Assembly (NCBI RefSeq): GCF_002352765.1
Contig: NZ_KZ293963.1
Span: 3,932,559 to 3,996,558, forward strand
Source: Alteribacter populi
GTDB taxonomy: Bacteria; Bacillota; Bacilli; Bacillales; Salisediminibacteriaceae
Direction of reading: 5' to 3'
Length of the DNA: 64,000 bases
Shown: positions 42,475 to 52,000 of the stretch, piece by piece
Position numbering within the stretch: the first letter of the stretch is position 1
Layout of the letters: each line of letters begins with the position of its first letter
The notes under the pieces: generated by a model
What the model was told of the DNA's origin: nothing
Seen by the model: only the letters and a program-made list of their open reading frames with translations
The model's database searches: none
Made by a program: the position numbers and the translations under genes

Positions 42475-43165
42475 AGACATATCTGTACTGATCGTAGAAG
42501 ACGATTTTCGTGTTGCGGAAATTACCCGTCAGTTTGTCAATAAAATTGAAGGCTTTACCGTAATGGATGTTGCCAAGTCTGCGGCTGAAACAGAGCAATT
42601 ATTAAAGAACCGTTCGTTGCCTAATCTGATTTTACTTGATGTTTACATACCAGATACTGTTGGGTTGAATCTGTTTTGGCAAATAAGAAAAGCTCATCAT
42701 AATATCGATATGATTATGGTGACTGCAGCAAAAGAAGCAGCAACAATTGAGGAGACACTTCGCGGCGGAATCTTTGATTATATCGTAAAGCCAGTCGACT
42801 TTGATCGTCTTGAGCAAACATTTAATCGTTACAAGGCACAAAGAAGTGCGCTTGTCTCAAAGGATGAAATGGAGCAAGATGAGATTGATAGCCTTTTGAA
42901 AGGTGGAAAAGAGCGCTTAAAGAAGGACTTCGATCATAGTGATCTGCCTAAAGGAATTGATCCTTTAACGCTCCATGAGGTAAGAAGCTTGCTAACACAG
43001 TTTAAAGAAACGGGAATCACTGCAGTAGAGCTTGGTGAGAGAGTGGGTGCAAGTCGATCTACAGCCCGGCGTTATTTGGAATACCTGGTATCGATTCAGG
43101 AGGTTGAAGCAAAGTTGAAATATGGGGATGTCGGTAGACCAGAGAGACGATATATTCCCATCTAG
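42467..43165 (+). CDS. CitB/CitT-type response regulator
   Basis: 232-residue partner of the kinase upstream. The receiver domain has VEDDFRV, phospho-acceptor Asp58 in LILLDVYIP and Lys in YIVKPVDF. The C-terminal helix-turn-helix (about 170-232) contains ITAVELGERVGASRSTARRYLEYL, typical of the CitB/DcuR group. The ATG overlaps the kinase stop (ATGAGTGA) with AGGAGG upstream. The expected target is the CitMHS transporter gene 248 bases downstream. Confidence 0.94.
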   Translation: MSEDISVLIVEDDFRVAEITRQFVNKIEGFTVMDVAKSAAETEQLLKNRSLPNLILLDVYIPDTVGLNLFWQIRKAHHNIDMIMVTAAKEAATIEETLRGGIFDYIVKPVDFDRLEQTFNRYKAQRSALVSKDEMEQDEIDSLLKGGKERLKKDFDHSDLPKGIDPLTLHEVRSLLTQFKETGITAVELGERVGASRSTARRYLEYLVSIQEVEAKLKYGDVGRPERRYIPI

Positions 43166-43323
43166 AGGGTTATTAGAAAAGATCCTCTTTGAGTCGCGTT
43201 GTGAACAATATGAACAAAACGAATAATAAGGTTGTTATTTACTTTATATGAGTAATCTTTATCCCTCATTTTTTATGTAGTAATGTATTGTTTAACTACT
43301 GAAAAGAGGGATTATTCACACAA

Positions 43324-43338
43324 TTGGAAACGTTTTCT
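43324..43338. promoter_or_regulatory. cre-like site upstream of the CitMHS transporter
   Basis: TTGGAAACGTTTTCT matches the cre consensus WTGNAARCGNWWWCA except for the last base. Citrate uptake in Bacillus is under CcpA control, which fits. The rest of the gap 43166-43413 shows no gene. Confidence 0.5.
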
Positions 43339-43413
43339 TTCGCGTGTGTTTGAATACGCTTACAACAAATCCCTCCTTTTCACCACTCAACTTGTGGAGA
43401 GAGGAGAAAAACA

Positions 43414-44745
43414 ATGCTAAGTATTATTGGATTTTTAACGATACTCACCATTGTTCTGTTGCTCATTAGCGGCAGGATCACGCCAATTATGGGGTTAGTA
43501 CTCGTCCCAATCGGTGGAGCATTACTCGCGGGATTTGGTATGGAGGAAATTGGCGTCTTTTTTAATGAAGGAATTGATTCGGTATTCAGCGTTGTCATTA
43601 TGTTTATTTTTGCAATCTTGTTTTTTGGTATTATGCAGGATACAGGTTTGTTTGATCCTTTAATAAATAAAATGATTGCGGTATCAAAAGGAAATATTGT
43701 TGCTGTTGCTGTAGGGACAGTGGTCATTGCCGCTGTCACTCATTTAGATGGATCAGGTGCTTCGACATTTTTAATTACGATCCCAGCGCTCTTGCCACTT
43801 TACTTACGGCTTCGGATGAATCCGTACATGCTATTATTGTTAGTCGGAATGAGTGCGAGCATTATGAATATGGTTCCATGGGGGGGGCCAATCGGTAGGA
43901 CAAGTGCCGTACTTGGTGTTGATCCGACGGAACTTTGGCGACCACTAATTCCTGTACAACTATCTGCTTTTGTACTGCTTATTGCGCTTGCCGTATTCCT
44001 TGGATTAATGGAAAAACGAAAGATCGCTCGAGCTGGGGAAGAGAGACATGAAGCAGATTTGGAAGTAGCTGCGACCCTTGAGACGGCGGATGATGGGCCG
44101 CTACCAAAAAAGGACGACTCGCTGGCACGTCCAAAGCTCATATGGCTTAACTTGCTCATTGCACTATCGGTTATTGCTGTACTCGTATGGGGCATTATTC
44201 CTTCAGGCTTTGTCTTTATGATCGGCTTAAGTGTTGCACTACCACTGAACTACCCTAAAGTAAAGGATCAGATGGACCGGATTAAGACCCATGCACCGAA
44301 CGCTCTTACAATGGCTGCAATAATTCTTGCGGCAGGATCATTCCTCGGAATCATGGATGGAACGGGGATGCTAGATTCACTTGCAGCAGACCTTGTCACG
44401 ATTTTACCAGCGTTTGTCGTCCCATACTTGCACGTCATTATGGGCGTATTCGGGGTTCCATTTGACCTTATCCTTAGCACTGATGCTTATTACTTCGCGA
44501 TGCTACCCGTTGTTGAGCAAGTTGTCACTGCTTACGGTGTTTCCTCGGTGACAGCAGCATACACGATGGTAATTGGGAATATTATTGGTACGTTCGTCAG
44601 TCCGTTTTCACCGGCCCTTTGGCTTGCTCTTGGTTTAGCTGGTCTTGAAATGGGACGTCATATCCGCTATTCATTCTTTTGGATGTGGGGCTTTAGTATT
44701 GTCCTCTTGTTTATCGCCTTTTTGCTCGGTGTGATTTCAATTTAA
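43414..44745 (+). CDS. CitMHS-family citrate transporter
   Basis: 443-residue membrane carrier with about 12 hydrophobic segments that imports citrate complexed with Mg2+ or Ca2+ in exchange for protons. Family features include THLDGSGASTFLITIPALLP, SIMNMVPWGGPIGR and DAYYFAMLPVV. Which metal complex is preferred cannot be told. It follows the citrate-type two-component system and ends in a terminator. Ribosome site GAGAGGAG. Confidence 0.93.
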   Translation: MLSIIGFLTILTIVLLLISGRITPIMGLVLVPIGGALLAGFGMEEIGVFFNEGIDSVFSVVIMFIFAILFFGIMQDTGLFDPLINKMIAVSKGNIVAVAVGTVVIAAVTHLDGSGASTFLITIPALLPLYLRLRMNPYMLLLLVGMSASIMNMVPWGGPIGRTSAVLGVDPTELWRPLIPVQLSAFVLLIALAVFLGLMEKRKIARAGEERHEADLEVAATLETADDGPLPKKDDSLARPKLIWLNLLIALSVIAVLVWGIIPSGFVFMIGLSVALPLNYPKVKDQMDRIKTHAPNALTMAAIILAAGSFLGIMDGTGMLDSLAADLVTILPAFVVPYLHVIMGVFGVPFDLILSTDAYYFAMLPVVEQVVTAYGVSSVTAAYTMVIGNIIGTFVSPFSPALWLALGLAGLEMGRHIRYSFFWMWGFSIVLLFIAFLLGVISI

Positions 44746-44754
44746 TTAAATTGA

Positions 44755-44784
44755 AGAAGAGCTCTTCGGGGCTCTTTTTTTGTT
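44755..44784 (+). terminator. Terminator of the CitMHS gene
   Basis: AAGAGC (44757-44762) pairs with GCTCTT (44771-44776) around TCTTCGGG, followed by a run of T. Confidence 0.85.
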
Positions 44785-44794
44785 TAGATTTAAG

Positions 44795-44930
44795 TATAAA
44801 AACCTACGTTTCGGTGTCTAGCTCTAGGCGCCATGTCTCGTGTAAAATAATCTGCCCTATTAAAAGTGAAAATCACTTTTTATCGGACAGAATATTTGCA
44901 TGTCGCCGATAAAACGCTCAAATCGCAGAT
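44795..44930. repeat. Dispersed repeat R (direct copy)
   Basis: Partner of 28885-29022 in the opposite orientation: TATAAAAACCTACGTTTCGG, TGTCTAGCTCTAGGCGCC, TTTTTATCGGACAGAATATT and GCATGTCGCCGAT. A trailing GACGCCTAGGCGCTTG near 45048 may be the end of the same element, so it could extend to about 45066. Confidence 0.75.
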
Positions 44931-45223
44931 ATAACGATCAATACCCCCGATGTCACACAAAAAACTGATAATAATCATACCTTTCTGCTTAAGTAGCTTT
45001 TGATTAAAAACCAACAAATGAATAGAGAATTTAAGCACATATTCCGACGCCTAGGCGCTTGTTCTTGATAACTAAAGTTCAAGACAATCTGATAACCCCA
45101 AGACCAAACTAAAAATTCCTAACATAATGGACAACTTCCTGGAGTACATATAATCACACAGAAAAGGAAGTTTGATTAGTCTGTGTAAAGGATACAGACT
45201 AATACGAGCATGTAAACAAGCTT

Positions 45224-45446
45224 GTAGAGGTTGTTCAAAAAGTCCGCTAAAAATAGCTGTCGTAGAATAGGGGCTCCTGCTAAATACCGCCATGTCCTGT
45301 GGCGAACGCAGGAGTCACCCAATCCTGGGGAAGCTCGTTGGCTTACTTCTATGCTCGTCACGTAGTAACATAATACGTTCCGGTGCTCGAAGACGTCGCC
45401 GCCTCGATCTACTCGGCTCTTTTTATGCTCCTTTTTGAATACTCAC
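45224..45446. repeat. Dispersed repeat C (long copy)
   Basis: A 223-base element with short inverted ends (GTTGTTCAAAAAGTCC and CTCCTTTTTGAATA) containing GCTAAAAATAGCTGTCGTAG, GAACGCAGGAGTCACCCAATCC and GATCTACTCGGCTCTTTTTA. A deletion derivative lies inverted at 32521-32630. The gap 44785-45463 contains repeats R and C and no gene. Confidence 0.75.
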
Positions 45447-45463
45447 ATTTAAGGAGGTTCAGA

Positions 45464-46258
45464 ATGTCACTAGCAAAAGAACTCGAAGCTTTAAAGGAAT
45501 TTCAATGTCCAGATGGAAAATGTGTTTTGTCTGTTTACTTAAATACGGATCGTGCAAATCAAGATCAGCAAAAAGGGGAATGGAAGATCCGCTTAAAAAA
45601 CGGGTTAAAAAAACTCGATGAATACTTAGAGGTTAGCGGGAACGCTACGCAATTAAAAAATTACCGTAAGCTTAAAACGAAAGTGAAAAAAGAAATTCTC
45701 GGAAATCAGGTAAATTTGCAAAAAAGTGTCGTTATTTTCGGGTCAGAGGAAGGCGACCTGTGGTCTGTTCACTACTTACAGCTTCCAGTTGAAACAAGCT
45801 TTTATTGGGAAAACTATGCGGTTGTAGATCAACTGGAATCATTACAAAATGATTTCCCAATGAGTGGAGTTATTTTAACAAATATGGATGAAATAAAAAT
45901 AATCGACACAGCTTTAGGAGAAGTCAACGAGACAAGAACGTATACGTTCGACCCGAATACAGAGGACTGGACGTTTAAAGAGGGGCTAGCTGCAGCTGAG
46001 CATATCGCTTCAGGAGCAAGTCACGTTGACCAGTACCAACAACGTTTTGAAGAAAATATGAATCGTTTCTACAGGAAGATGGCAACGAACATTGAACGGA
46101 TGAAGCGTGACCGCAAATGGCGTACGGTTTATTTGGTTGGTGAACCTGATATGACAAGGACGATGAAAGCCGAGCTCCGTGTCGATGTGAGTAAGTCAGT
46201 AAATAAAAATTTAAACAACGCACGACCATCTCAGGTTTTGGCTAATGTGTTTAAATAA
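45464..46258 (+). CDS. VLRF1/aeRF1-like family protein
   Basis: 264-residue cytosolic protein beginning MSLAKELEALKEFQCPDGKC and continuing VLSVYLNTD. It resembles Bacillus proteins assigned to the VLRF1 family of eRF1-like release-factor homologues, which may act on stalled ribosomes. The evidence is overall resemblance, including EDWTFKEG and QYQQRFEENMNRFYRKMA segments; I see no GGQ motif. The ATG at 45464 has TAAGGAGG upstream; earlier in-frame codons fall in the repeat. Function should be taken as tentative. Confidence 0.7.
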   Translation: MSLAKELEALKEFQCPDGKCVLSVYLNTDRANQDQQKGEWKIRLKNGLKKLDEYLEVSGNATQLKNYRKLKTKVKKEILGNQVNLQKSVVIFGSEEGDLWSVHYLQLPVETSFYWENYAVVDQLESLQNDFPMSGVILTNMDEIKIIDTALGEVNETRTYTFDPNTEDWTFKEGLAAAEHIASGASHVDQYQQRFEENMNRFYRKMATNIERMKRDRKWRTVYLVGEPDMTRTMKAELRVDVSKSVNKNLNNARPSQVLANVFK

Positions 46259-46361
46259 TGCTGTTTTCTAAGAGATATTAGCTTTTGGTATGCAATGACA
46301 TTTAAAAGCTTGTGAATGATAGTAGGAAGAGCAGAATCTTAAAAAAAGAGAGGCTGCTCTT

Positions 46362-46556
46362 CTTTAGTGTATTTGAGAAAGGCTCTGTTGTTTTTATTGT
46401 TAAATCGAAGGAGCAAAATACGGCGATTCCAGCATCGGGAAAAGCTGTCACGCTATGCGTGACAGGGCAAGCATGCGCTTGCCTAACGCTCAAAAAAACA
46501 AATAGCAACAATCTTTAAAAAAACAGCTTTAATAAAAGACCGCTATGCGGTTTCTC
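46362..46556. repeat. Second copy of the MITE-like element with hairpin
   Basis: The interior and right end (46444-46530) are about 90 percent alike to 22031-22117 by eye, including GCTGTCACGCTATGCGTGACAG and GCGCTTGCCTAACGCTC. The left end (about 46368-46400) is decayed. It ends with an ACCGCTATGCGGT hairpin (46540-46556) which has T-rich sequence on the minus strand and probably terminates the MFS gene. Confidence 0.75.
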
Positions 46557-46561
46557 TTATT

Positions 46562-47767
46562 TTACGCAACCTGATGGGCTTCACTAGGTTGTTTACCACT
46601 CATACGATCAAAGATAAATCCGGCAATGAGCATGAGTGTGAGTACGCCACTAATGGAGTAATAAATAGCACCATCCCCGATTCTTTCGATAAACAATCCG
46701 CCTGCTGTAGGCCCGGTCATGCTTCCAAGAGCGAACATAACGCCCATCATCACATTACCAGTCGGTAGGAGAGAACTTGGTAACAAGTCAGCCATATAAG
46801 CAATACCGAGTGAAAATAACGAGCCCAGCAGCATTCCCGCGATGATAAAACAGGCAAGAAGGGCCCACATGTTTGCTTCGACAAAGCTCATCGATAAAAA
46901 GCTAATCAATCCGAAGAAAATAATAATTCGTAGGACACGGTTTCTTCCGAATTTGTCACTGAGCATCCCAAGTGGAATTTGGGTAAACAAGCTACCGAAC
47001 ACGAAGCTCGTTAATAAGACAGCAGCCCATTCAAGTTCGATTCCAACCCTGAGAGCATAAACTGGATAGTTACCGTGGAGTGAGGCTTCTAAATAACCAA
47101 AGCAAAAGCTCGGCAAGAAGGCGAACCATGCGAGTTTGAATACTTTTTTATATCGCCCGATTGTATTCAGTTGGCCGGCTGTTTCGATTTCGTTATTTGG
47201 CCACTCATTACGTAAAAACAAAATGAAAATCCATGCGACAACACTTGTCGAAGATGCGATGATAAACGGTAAAAATTCATTAATGTTAAGTAGGCTGGTC
47301 ATTAGCGGGCCGAGACCAAAGCCCATACCAAATGCGAGTCCGTAGATGGCTAATTGGCGTCCCCGCTTTTCTTTTGTACTTGTGGAGCTGATCCAAACTT
47401 GAGTCGAAAAATGGATTAAGTTATCACCAATGCCGACAATAACACGGAGAATAAACCAAAACCAAAATGTCTGCCAAAATGGAAATAAGATAAGCGAGAT
47501 CGTTACTAGAAATAAGCCGGTTACAATGACCGGTTTATACCCGAATGAACGTACTGGACGTTCAATGAATGGGGAAATGAGTAAAATCCCAATATAAAGA
47601 GCAGCTGCGTTTAGCCCGTTGGCAGATGAAGAAATGCCAGCATTTTCAAGCATGACTGCTAAAACAGGGAGGAGCATCCCTTGTGAAAATCCAGCGATAA
47701 GCACCATGCCGACAAGTACCCAATAGCGATATACAGGATTGTTTTGTAGTTGGTGAGTATGGTCCAC
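46562..47767 (-). CDS. MFS transporter (YfkF-like position)
   Basis: 401-residue membrane transporter with 12 predicted hydrophobic segments. The MFS loop between helices 2 and 3 is weak, but GMLSDKFGRNRVLR between helices 8 and 9 is clear. Substrate unknown; multidrug or sugar efflux types share this shape. The GTG start at 47767 follows AGGAGGG. It lies next to OsmC-like, MATE and YfkD genes, and B. subtilis has an MFS gene (yfkF) in the same neighbourhood. Confidence 0.88.
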   Translation of the reverse strand: MDHTHQLQNNPVYRYWVLVGMVLIAGFSQGMLLPVLAVMLENAGISSSANGLNAAALYIGILLISPFIERPVRSFGYKPVIVTGLFLVTISLILFPFWQTFWFWFILRVIVGIGDNLIHFSTQVWISSTSTKEKRGRQLAIYGLAFGMGFGLGPLMTSLLNINEFLPFIIASSTSVVAWIFILFLRNEWPNNEIETAGQLNTIGRYKKVFKLAWFAFLPSFCFGYLEASLHGNYPVYALRVGIELEWAAVLLTSFVFGSLFTQIPLGMLSDKFGRNRVLRIIIFFGLISFLSMSFVEANMWALLACFIIAGMLLGSLFSLGIAYMADLLPSSLLPTGNVMMGVMFALGSMTGPTAGGLFIERIGDGAIYYSISGVLTLMLIAGFIFDRMSGKQPSEAHQVA

Positions 47768-47936
47768 AGCAAGCCCTCCTTTATGTAAACAATTCTAGAA
47801 AATTGAAATCCCTTCCTCATTGTAGTCGGTTTCAAAAGTTTTGCAAGTGTTTCACATTTGACTTAAATACGTGACGAATGCTACGAGGAGAGGGTAAAAT
47901 AAAATCACGTACATATATAAAAGGATGGGATATAAG

Positions 47937-48320
47937 ATGAAATTTACGATGACAGAAAACGCATTTGAGACTGAGGAAAATTTCGGAAAGCTTACCGTTT
48001 CGGGCAATGATGAATACGGGTTTCGGCCGTTTCAATTAATGGTCAGCTCGATTGCTGTTTGTAGTGGAGGTGTTCTTCGTAAAGTACTGGAAAAGCAGCG
48101 CATGTCAGTAGCAAGTATGACAATTGATGCTGATGTGACTCGGAATCCTGACGAAGCGAACCGGATTACAAAAATTGCGCTTCATTATAATATAGCAGGA
48201 GAAAATTTATCTGAGAAGAAAGTTGAAAAAGCGATTCACGTGGCAAGCAAAAACTGTCCAATGGCGCAAACCGTTGTCGGGAGTGTAGAACTCGAGGAAA
48301 CATTTACGATCAGCGAATAG
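47937..48320 (+). CDS. OsmC-family protein
   Basis: 127-residue protein of the OsmC/Ohr fold, usually a peroxide reductase. It has the two family cysteines: one in SSIAVCSGGVLRKVL near residue 44 and one in ASKNCPMAQTV near residue 105, positioned for a thiol pair. The ATG at 47937 gives the usual N terminus, though its ribosome site (AAAGGATGGG) is imperfect. It is monocistronic with its own terminator. The native hydroperoxide substrate is unknown. Confidence 0.88.
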   Translation: MKFTMTENAFETEENFGKLTVSGNDEYGFRPFQLMVSSIAVCSGGVLRKVLEKQRMSVASMTIDADVTRNPDEANRITKIALHYNIAGENLSEKKVEKAIHVASKNCPMAQTVVGSVELEETFTISE

Positions 48321-48352
48321 TGAAGGAAGGGAAATTCCCTTCCTTCTTTGAT
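48321..48352 (+). terminator. Terminator of the OsmC gene
   Basis: GAAGGAAGGG pairs with CCCTTCCTTC (48322-48346) around a short loop, followed by TTTGATT. Confidence 0.8.
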
Positions 48353-48369
48353 TAGGAGGAAGAGAACTC

Positions 48370-49722
48370 GTGCAGACAAATAACCAATACGACTTTACAG
48401 AAGGCAGTATTATTAAAAAAATGATATTCTTCTCTTCTCCGATTTTTTTGACCAACCTGTTGCAAACGTCATACCAAATTATCGACAGTCTATGGGTTGG
48501 AAACCTATTAGGGGCAAATGCTTTAGGCGCGATTGCGGTCTCAGGCACGGTTGTATTTACGATATTATCGTTTATTATCGGGCTGAATACAGCAGCCCTT
48601 ACCGTTTTGTCACAACGAAAGGGAGCCAGTGATGCGGAAGGGTTAAAGGATTCTTTAAACGCATTTGTCGTGGTGTTAGGGTCATTAACCATCGTGCTTG
48701 GGATTTTAGGTTTTACTTTGTCAGGATCAATATTAACGTGGATGGGAACGCCGGACGATATTTTACCTTTGGCTACGACCTATTTACAAATTAACTTTAT
48801 CGGAATTTTATTTTTATTTGGATATAATTTTATCGCTACGGTTCTTAGAGCATTGGGAGATAGTAAAACACCGGTCCGGTTTGTGTTAATGGCCGTGGTT
48901 TTAAATGCTGCACTCGATCCTGTTTTCATTTATGTTTTTGATCTGGGGATTGCTGGTGCGGCTTACGCGACGATTGTTTCACAAGGAACAGCCTTTATTT
49001 ACGGTCTCATTTATTCATTAACGAAAGCAGGAGTTCCGTTTTCAAAGCCGCATCTACCTGAAATGAGGTTTTTGAAGGTGATCTTTAAGCTTGGTTTGCC
49101 ATCCGGTATGTCGATGATGGTCATATCAGGTGGGGTCCTCGCGATTATGACAGTGGTGACGACCTTTGGGGAAGGGGTGGTAGCTGGCTTTGGTGCCGCG
49201 CAACGGTTAGATAGTTTGATTATGCTCCCAGCCCTTACACTCGGTTCAGCGGTAAACAGCATGGCTGGACAAAATATCGGTGCCAGGCTTTGGGAGCGTG
49301 TGTCAGATATTACTCGAAGCGGGATGTACCTTATTTTATCTGTATCCTTTTCGATAGGTGCCATTGTATTTTTTAGCGCGGAATTTTTAATTTCTCTGTT
49401 TGTTGCTGATCCGGAAACAATTGCGTTCGGTGCTGCCTATGTAAAAACTGTGGCCTTCTTTTATCCGTTCCTAGGCATCAATTTTGTGTTGAACGGAATT
49501 GTCCGAGCCTCAGGGGCGATGTTTCAAGTGTTCGTTTTAAATACGATTTCGTTTTGGATACTTCGTTATCCATTGACCTATTATTTTTCGAGTGTATTTG
49601 GGGAGCATGGGATCCCAATTGGTATGGCAGTCAGCTTTGTAATTAGCAGTGTTATTGCAATCGGTTACTACCGGTTTGGGCGTTGGCGTAAGATTAAAGT
49701 GATAGAAGACGAAGAGGTTTGA
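48370..49722 (+). CDS. MATE-family efflux transporter (full length)
   Basis: 450-residue pump with 12 hydrophobic segments in two homologous halves, expected to export cationic compounds with Na+ or H+ antiport. It begins with a soluble TEGSIIKKMIFFSSPIF stretch, then LLQTSYQIIDSLWVGNLLG as in MATE helix 1. GTG start behind AGGAGGAAGAG. Unlike the gene at 25368 it is intact, and it belongs to a different MATE subgroup. Substrates unknown. Confidence 0.92.
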   Translation: MQTNNQYDFTEGSIIKKMIFFSSPIFLTNLLQTSYQIIDSLWVGNLLGANALGAIAVSGTVVFTILSFIIGLNTAALTVLSQRKGASDAEGLKDSLNAFVVVLGSLTIVLGILGFTLSGSILTWMGTPDDILPLATTYLQINFIGILFLFGYNFIATVLRALGDSKTPVRFVLMAVVLNAALDPVFIYVFDLGIAGAAYATIVSQGTAFIYGLIYSLTKAGVPFSKPHLPEMRFLKVIFKLGLPSGMSMMVISGGVLAIMTVVTTFGEGVVAGFGAAQRLDSLIMLPALTLGSAVNSMAGQNIGARLWERVSDITRSGMYLILSVSFSIGAIVFFSAEFLISLFVADPETIAFGAAYVKTVAFFYPFLGINFVLNGIVRASGAMFQVFVLNTISFWILRYPLTYYFSSVFGEHGIPIGMAVSFVISSVIAIGYYRFGRWRKIKVIEDEEV

Positions 49723-49836
49723 GAAGAAGATAAGGAAGAAAAAAACAATCAGTAATAAATTCCGTTAGTCGTGTTTGGATAATTTTATTTTTAAGTTGAA
49801 AAACTAAGTGCAAGTAAACGACTAAAGGAGGACACC

Positions 49837-50646
49837 ATGAAACGACTGATTTTAATATCTTTAGCGATCCTGTTCTGTTTTCTAAGTTTTTCAACGTATG
49901 CATTTGCTGAAGGAGAAGAAGAGCCTAAAACTGAAAAAAAACTCATTCCTGACTCAGCAATGAGCATTTCAAAGGAAAATACGTACCCAAACCCAACGCA
50001 GGACTTGCCACGTTTGCATCCGAGTGAATTAGCAGAAGAGCTCATTGATTCCACAGAAAATAAGGTTGAGAATCCAGACCTCATTAAAATGTTCAACGAG
50101 TCTTCAATCAAAGGGTCTAAACTTGCTCTTGGAATGAATGTTTCGATTTTCCTTGGTCAGTGGCCTCTAGCCTATGACTCGGACGAAACGACAGTGAACT
50201 GGGAGTTTGAAAAAGTGAACACGAACTTTGTTGACAATCGTGGTGGAAAAGAATCAAAGAAAATGGAGTTTAACCAAGAGCAGCAAAAGAAAGTCAAAGG
50301 CGGCCTTACTGCAGACATTCTAAATGCAGACATGGTTAAAAAGATGATGATGCTTGAAGCAGCTGGAAAAACGAAGCTGCCATTAAGCTTTGATACGGTT
50401 GTTGGATATGGGACGAAAGTAGAGCGGGTTTATAACATTCCAACAAAAAACGTAGGTTACCTTCATGCATACGCACCAGCTGTAAGTGAAAAGGGAAAAG
50501 TAACATATGGTGAAGTGTATTTGCGTATGAAAGGTGATGAAAAGTGGCTCGAAGTAAAAAATGTCACACAACAAGGAATTGGAGCATGGATTCCAATTCA
50601 AGACTACTTAGACTTTAAATTTATCACCTCAAATCAGCCACACTAA
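49837..50646 (+). CDS. yfkD: YfkD-family secreted protein
   Basis: 269-residue protein with an N-terminal signal peptide (about 1-25, hydrophobic core LILISLAILFCFLSF, cleavage probably after FA-EG). The remainder matches the YfkD family of Bacillus, of unknown function, with the WPLAYDSDETTVNWEFEKVN and YNIPTKNVGYLHAYAPAV blocks. No lipobox Cys is visible. The ATG follows AAAGGAGG. Two hairpins close it. Confidence 0.88.
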   Translation: MKRLILISLAILFCFLSFSTYAFAEGEEEPKTEKKLIPDSAMSISKENTYPNPTQDLPRLHPSELAEELIDSTENKVENPDLIKMFNESSIKGSKLALGMNVSIFLGQWPLAYDSDETTVNWEFEKVNTNFVDNRGGKESKKMEFNQEQQKKVKGGLTADILNADMVKKMMMLEAAGKTKLPLSFDTVVGYGTKVERVYNIPTKNVGYLHAYAPAVSEKGKVTYGEVYLRMKGDEKWLEVKNVTQQGIGAWIPIQDYLDFKFITSNQPH

Positions 50647-50696
50647 AGAGGATATCTCAAAAGGACGTCGTATTTTGACCTTTTGAGATATCCTTG
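50647..50696. terminator. 16-bp perfect hairpin after yfkD
   Basis: AGGATATCTCAAAAGG (50649-50664) pairs perfectly with CCTTTTGAGATATCCT (50679-50694). The stem is strong but lacks a T-tail. Confidence 0.7.
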
Positions 50697-50721
50697 AATA
50701 ATGAGTGGAGTGATGTTTTTT

Positions 50722-50762
50722 ACTAGGAACAGTTTTGTTGTAGCTGTTCCTAGTTTTTTTAC
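50722..50762. terminator. Terminator downstream of yfkD
   Basis: CTAGGAACAG (50723-50732) pairs with CTGTTCCTAG (50743-50752) followed by seven T. Confidence 0.88.
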
Positions 50763-50869
50763 GGTCACCGGTTATTTTTAAAAATTCTGCGCTCATTTTC
50801 TAATACCGTTCTTCATTTGTGGCTGAAATAATATTCAAAAGCGATAGCTACAGCCCCTTTTCAAGAGGC

Positions 50870-52000
50870 CTACCTTTGTTGGTTACTGTATGCAATTTGC
50901 GAGTGGCGCTTTGTAAAATCGATGTCCGAATAATAAGCTTGTTTAACTAAAAGGTTAGGGCCGAGGCACTCAACAGCCGAGCAATGACAGTCAATAGATT
51001 TTGAAACCTCGCTCGTGCGCCACGTTTTGTAGGCTTCTTGGAGTGTCGTCGTTTGTATATTACCGAGTGCAGGTGCATCGGCAAAATCAGTCACGTTAAT
51101 TGTCCCGTCAAAGATGTTTAGATTAACACGCGATCGGCCATCTGGGTCGTTTCGAACGGTGACATTTGATGTATTGTAAAGCCGCTTTAACAACTTAAGA
51201 TCGTCGTTGTTCTCGTTACATGGATAAAACGGTAATGTTCCGAACAACATCCAAATGTCATCCCGCTTGTGATCGAGAAGTCGATGAATTCCGTTGCGGA
51301 TGTCTTTAAGGTTCGCCACTTCTAATGCACTAGCGAAATCACTTGGATACATTGGGTGAACTTCATGACGTTGGCAACCCATGTCAGCAATTTGATCATG
51401 GATGCTTTCTAAGTGCGGAAGTGTTCGTTTGTTGAGCATCGTTTCTGCAGAGACGATCACGCCTTCAGATGTGAGAGCTTTACTGTTTTCTACCATTTGG
51501 TTAAAATACCGCATTCGCTGTTCTTTTGATGGTTTTTTTTCCATCACGGCAAATCCAATGTCAGCAAAATCTTCAGGACTGCCGTAGTTGTGAGAAATAT
51601 GTAGGACATCCAAGTATGGAGTAATCAGCTCATATCGTTTAAGTGGAAGTGTCAAATTCGAGTTGATTTGTGTGCGAACACCCCGCTCGTGAGCATAGCG
51701 CAAAAGCGGAACTACATATTCTTTTACTGATTTCATAGACAGCATCGGTTCGCCGCCGGTTATGCTTAAGGACTTCAAATCCTTTACTTCATCTAAACGC
51801 TTAAGAAGTAATGAAAGTGGTAGCGGATCCGGATCTTTCGCCTGAAGTGTGTAGCCGACCGCGCAGTGTTCACACCGCATGTTACAAAGTGTGGTCGTCG
51901 TAAGTTCGACGTTTGTAAGCCGAAGCTCGCCATAATCTTTTATGTCTTGGTACGCCTCCCATGGATCAAAGGAAGGGGTAATCGGTTGTAATTTACTCAT
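50870..52000 (-). CDS. yfkAB: Radical SAM protein YfkAB
   Basis: 376-residue radical SAM enzyme. The cluster motif is CNMRCEHC with cysteines 39, 43 and 46; SITGGEPMLS is the SAM-binding glycine motif. The C-terminal part carries further cysteines, CHCSAVECLGPN, as in the YfkAB family of Bacillus, probably for an auxiliary cluster. Reaction unknown. The ATG at 52000 follows AAGGAG. It is convergent with yfkD, as expected for this conserved neighbourhood. Confidence 0.92.
   Translation of the reverse strand: MSKLQPITPSFDPWEAYQDIKDYGELRLTNVELTTTTLCNMRCEHCAVGYTLQAKDPDPLPLSLLLKRLDEVKDLKSLSITGGEPMLSMKSVKEYVVPLLRYAHERGVRTQINSNLTLPLKRYELITPYLDVLHISHNYGSPEDFADIGFAVMEKKPSKEQRMRYFNQMVENSKALTSEGVIVSAETMLNKRTLPHLESIHDQIADMGCQRHEVHPMYPSDFASALEVANLKDIRNGIHRLLDHKRDDIWMLFGTLPFYPCNENNDDLKLLKRLYNTSNVTVRNDPDGRSRVNLNIFDGTINVTDFADAPALGNIQTTTLQEAYKTWRTSEVSKSIDCHCSAVECLGPNLLVKQAYYSDIDFTKRHSQIAYSNQQR

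Noticed and set aside
43380..43739. Minus-strand frame opposite the CitMHS transporter
   Set aside because: Antisense shadow of a membrane protein gene, no ribosome site or family.
45383..45463. Upstream extension of the VLRF1-like gene
   Set aside because: Those codons fall inside repeat C and the ATG at 45464 has a perfect AAGGAGG site.
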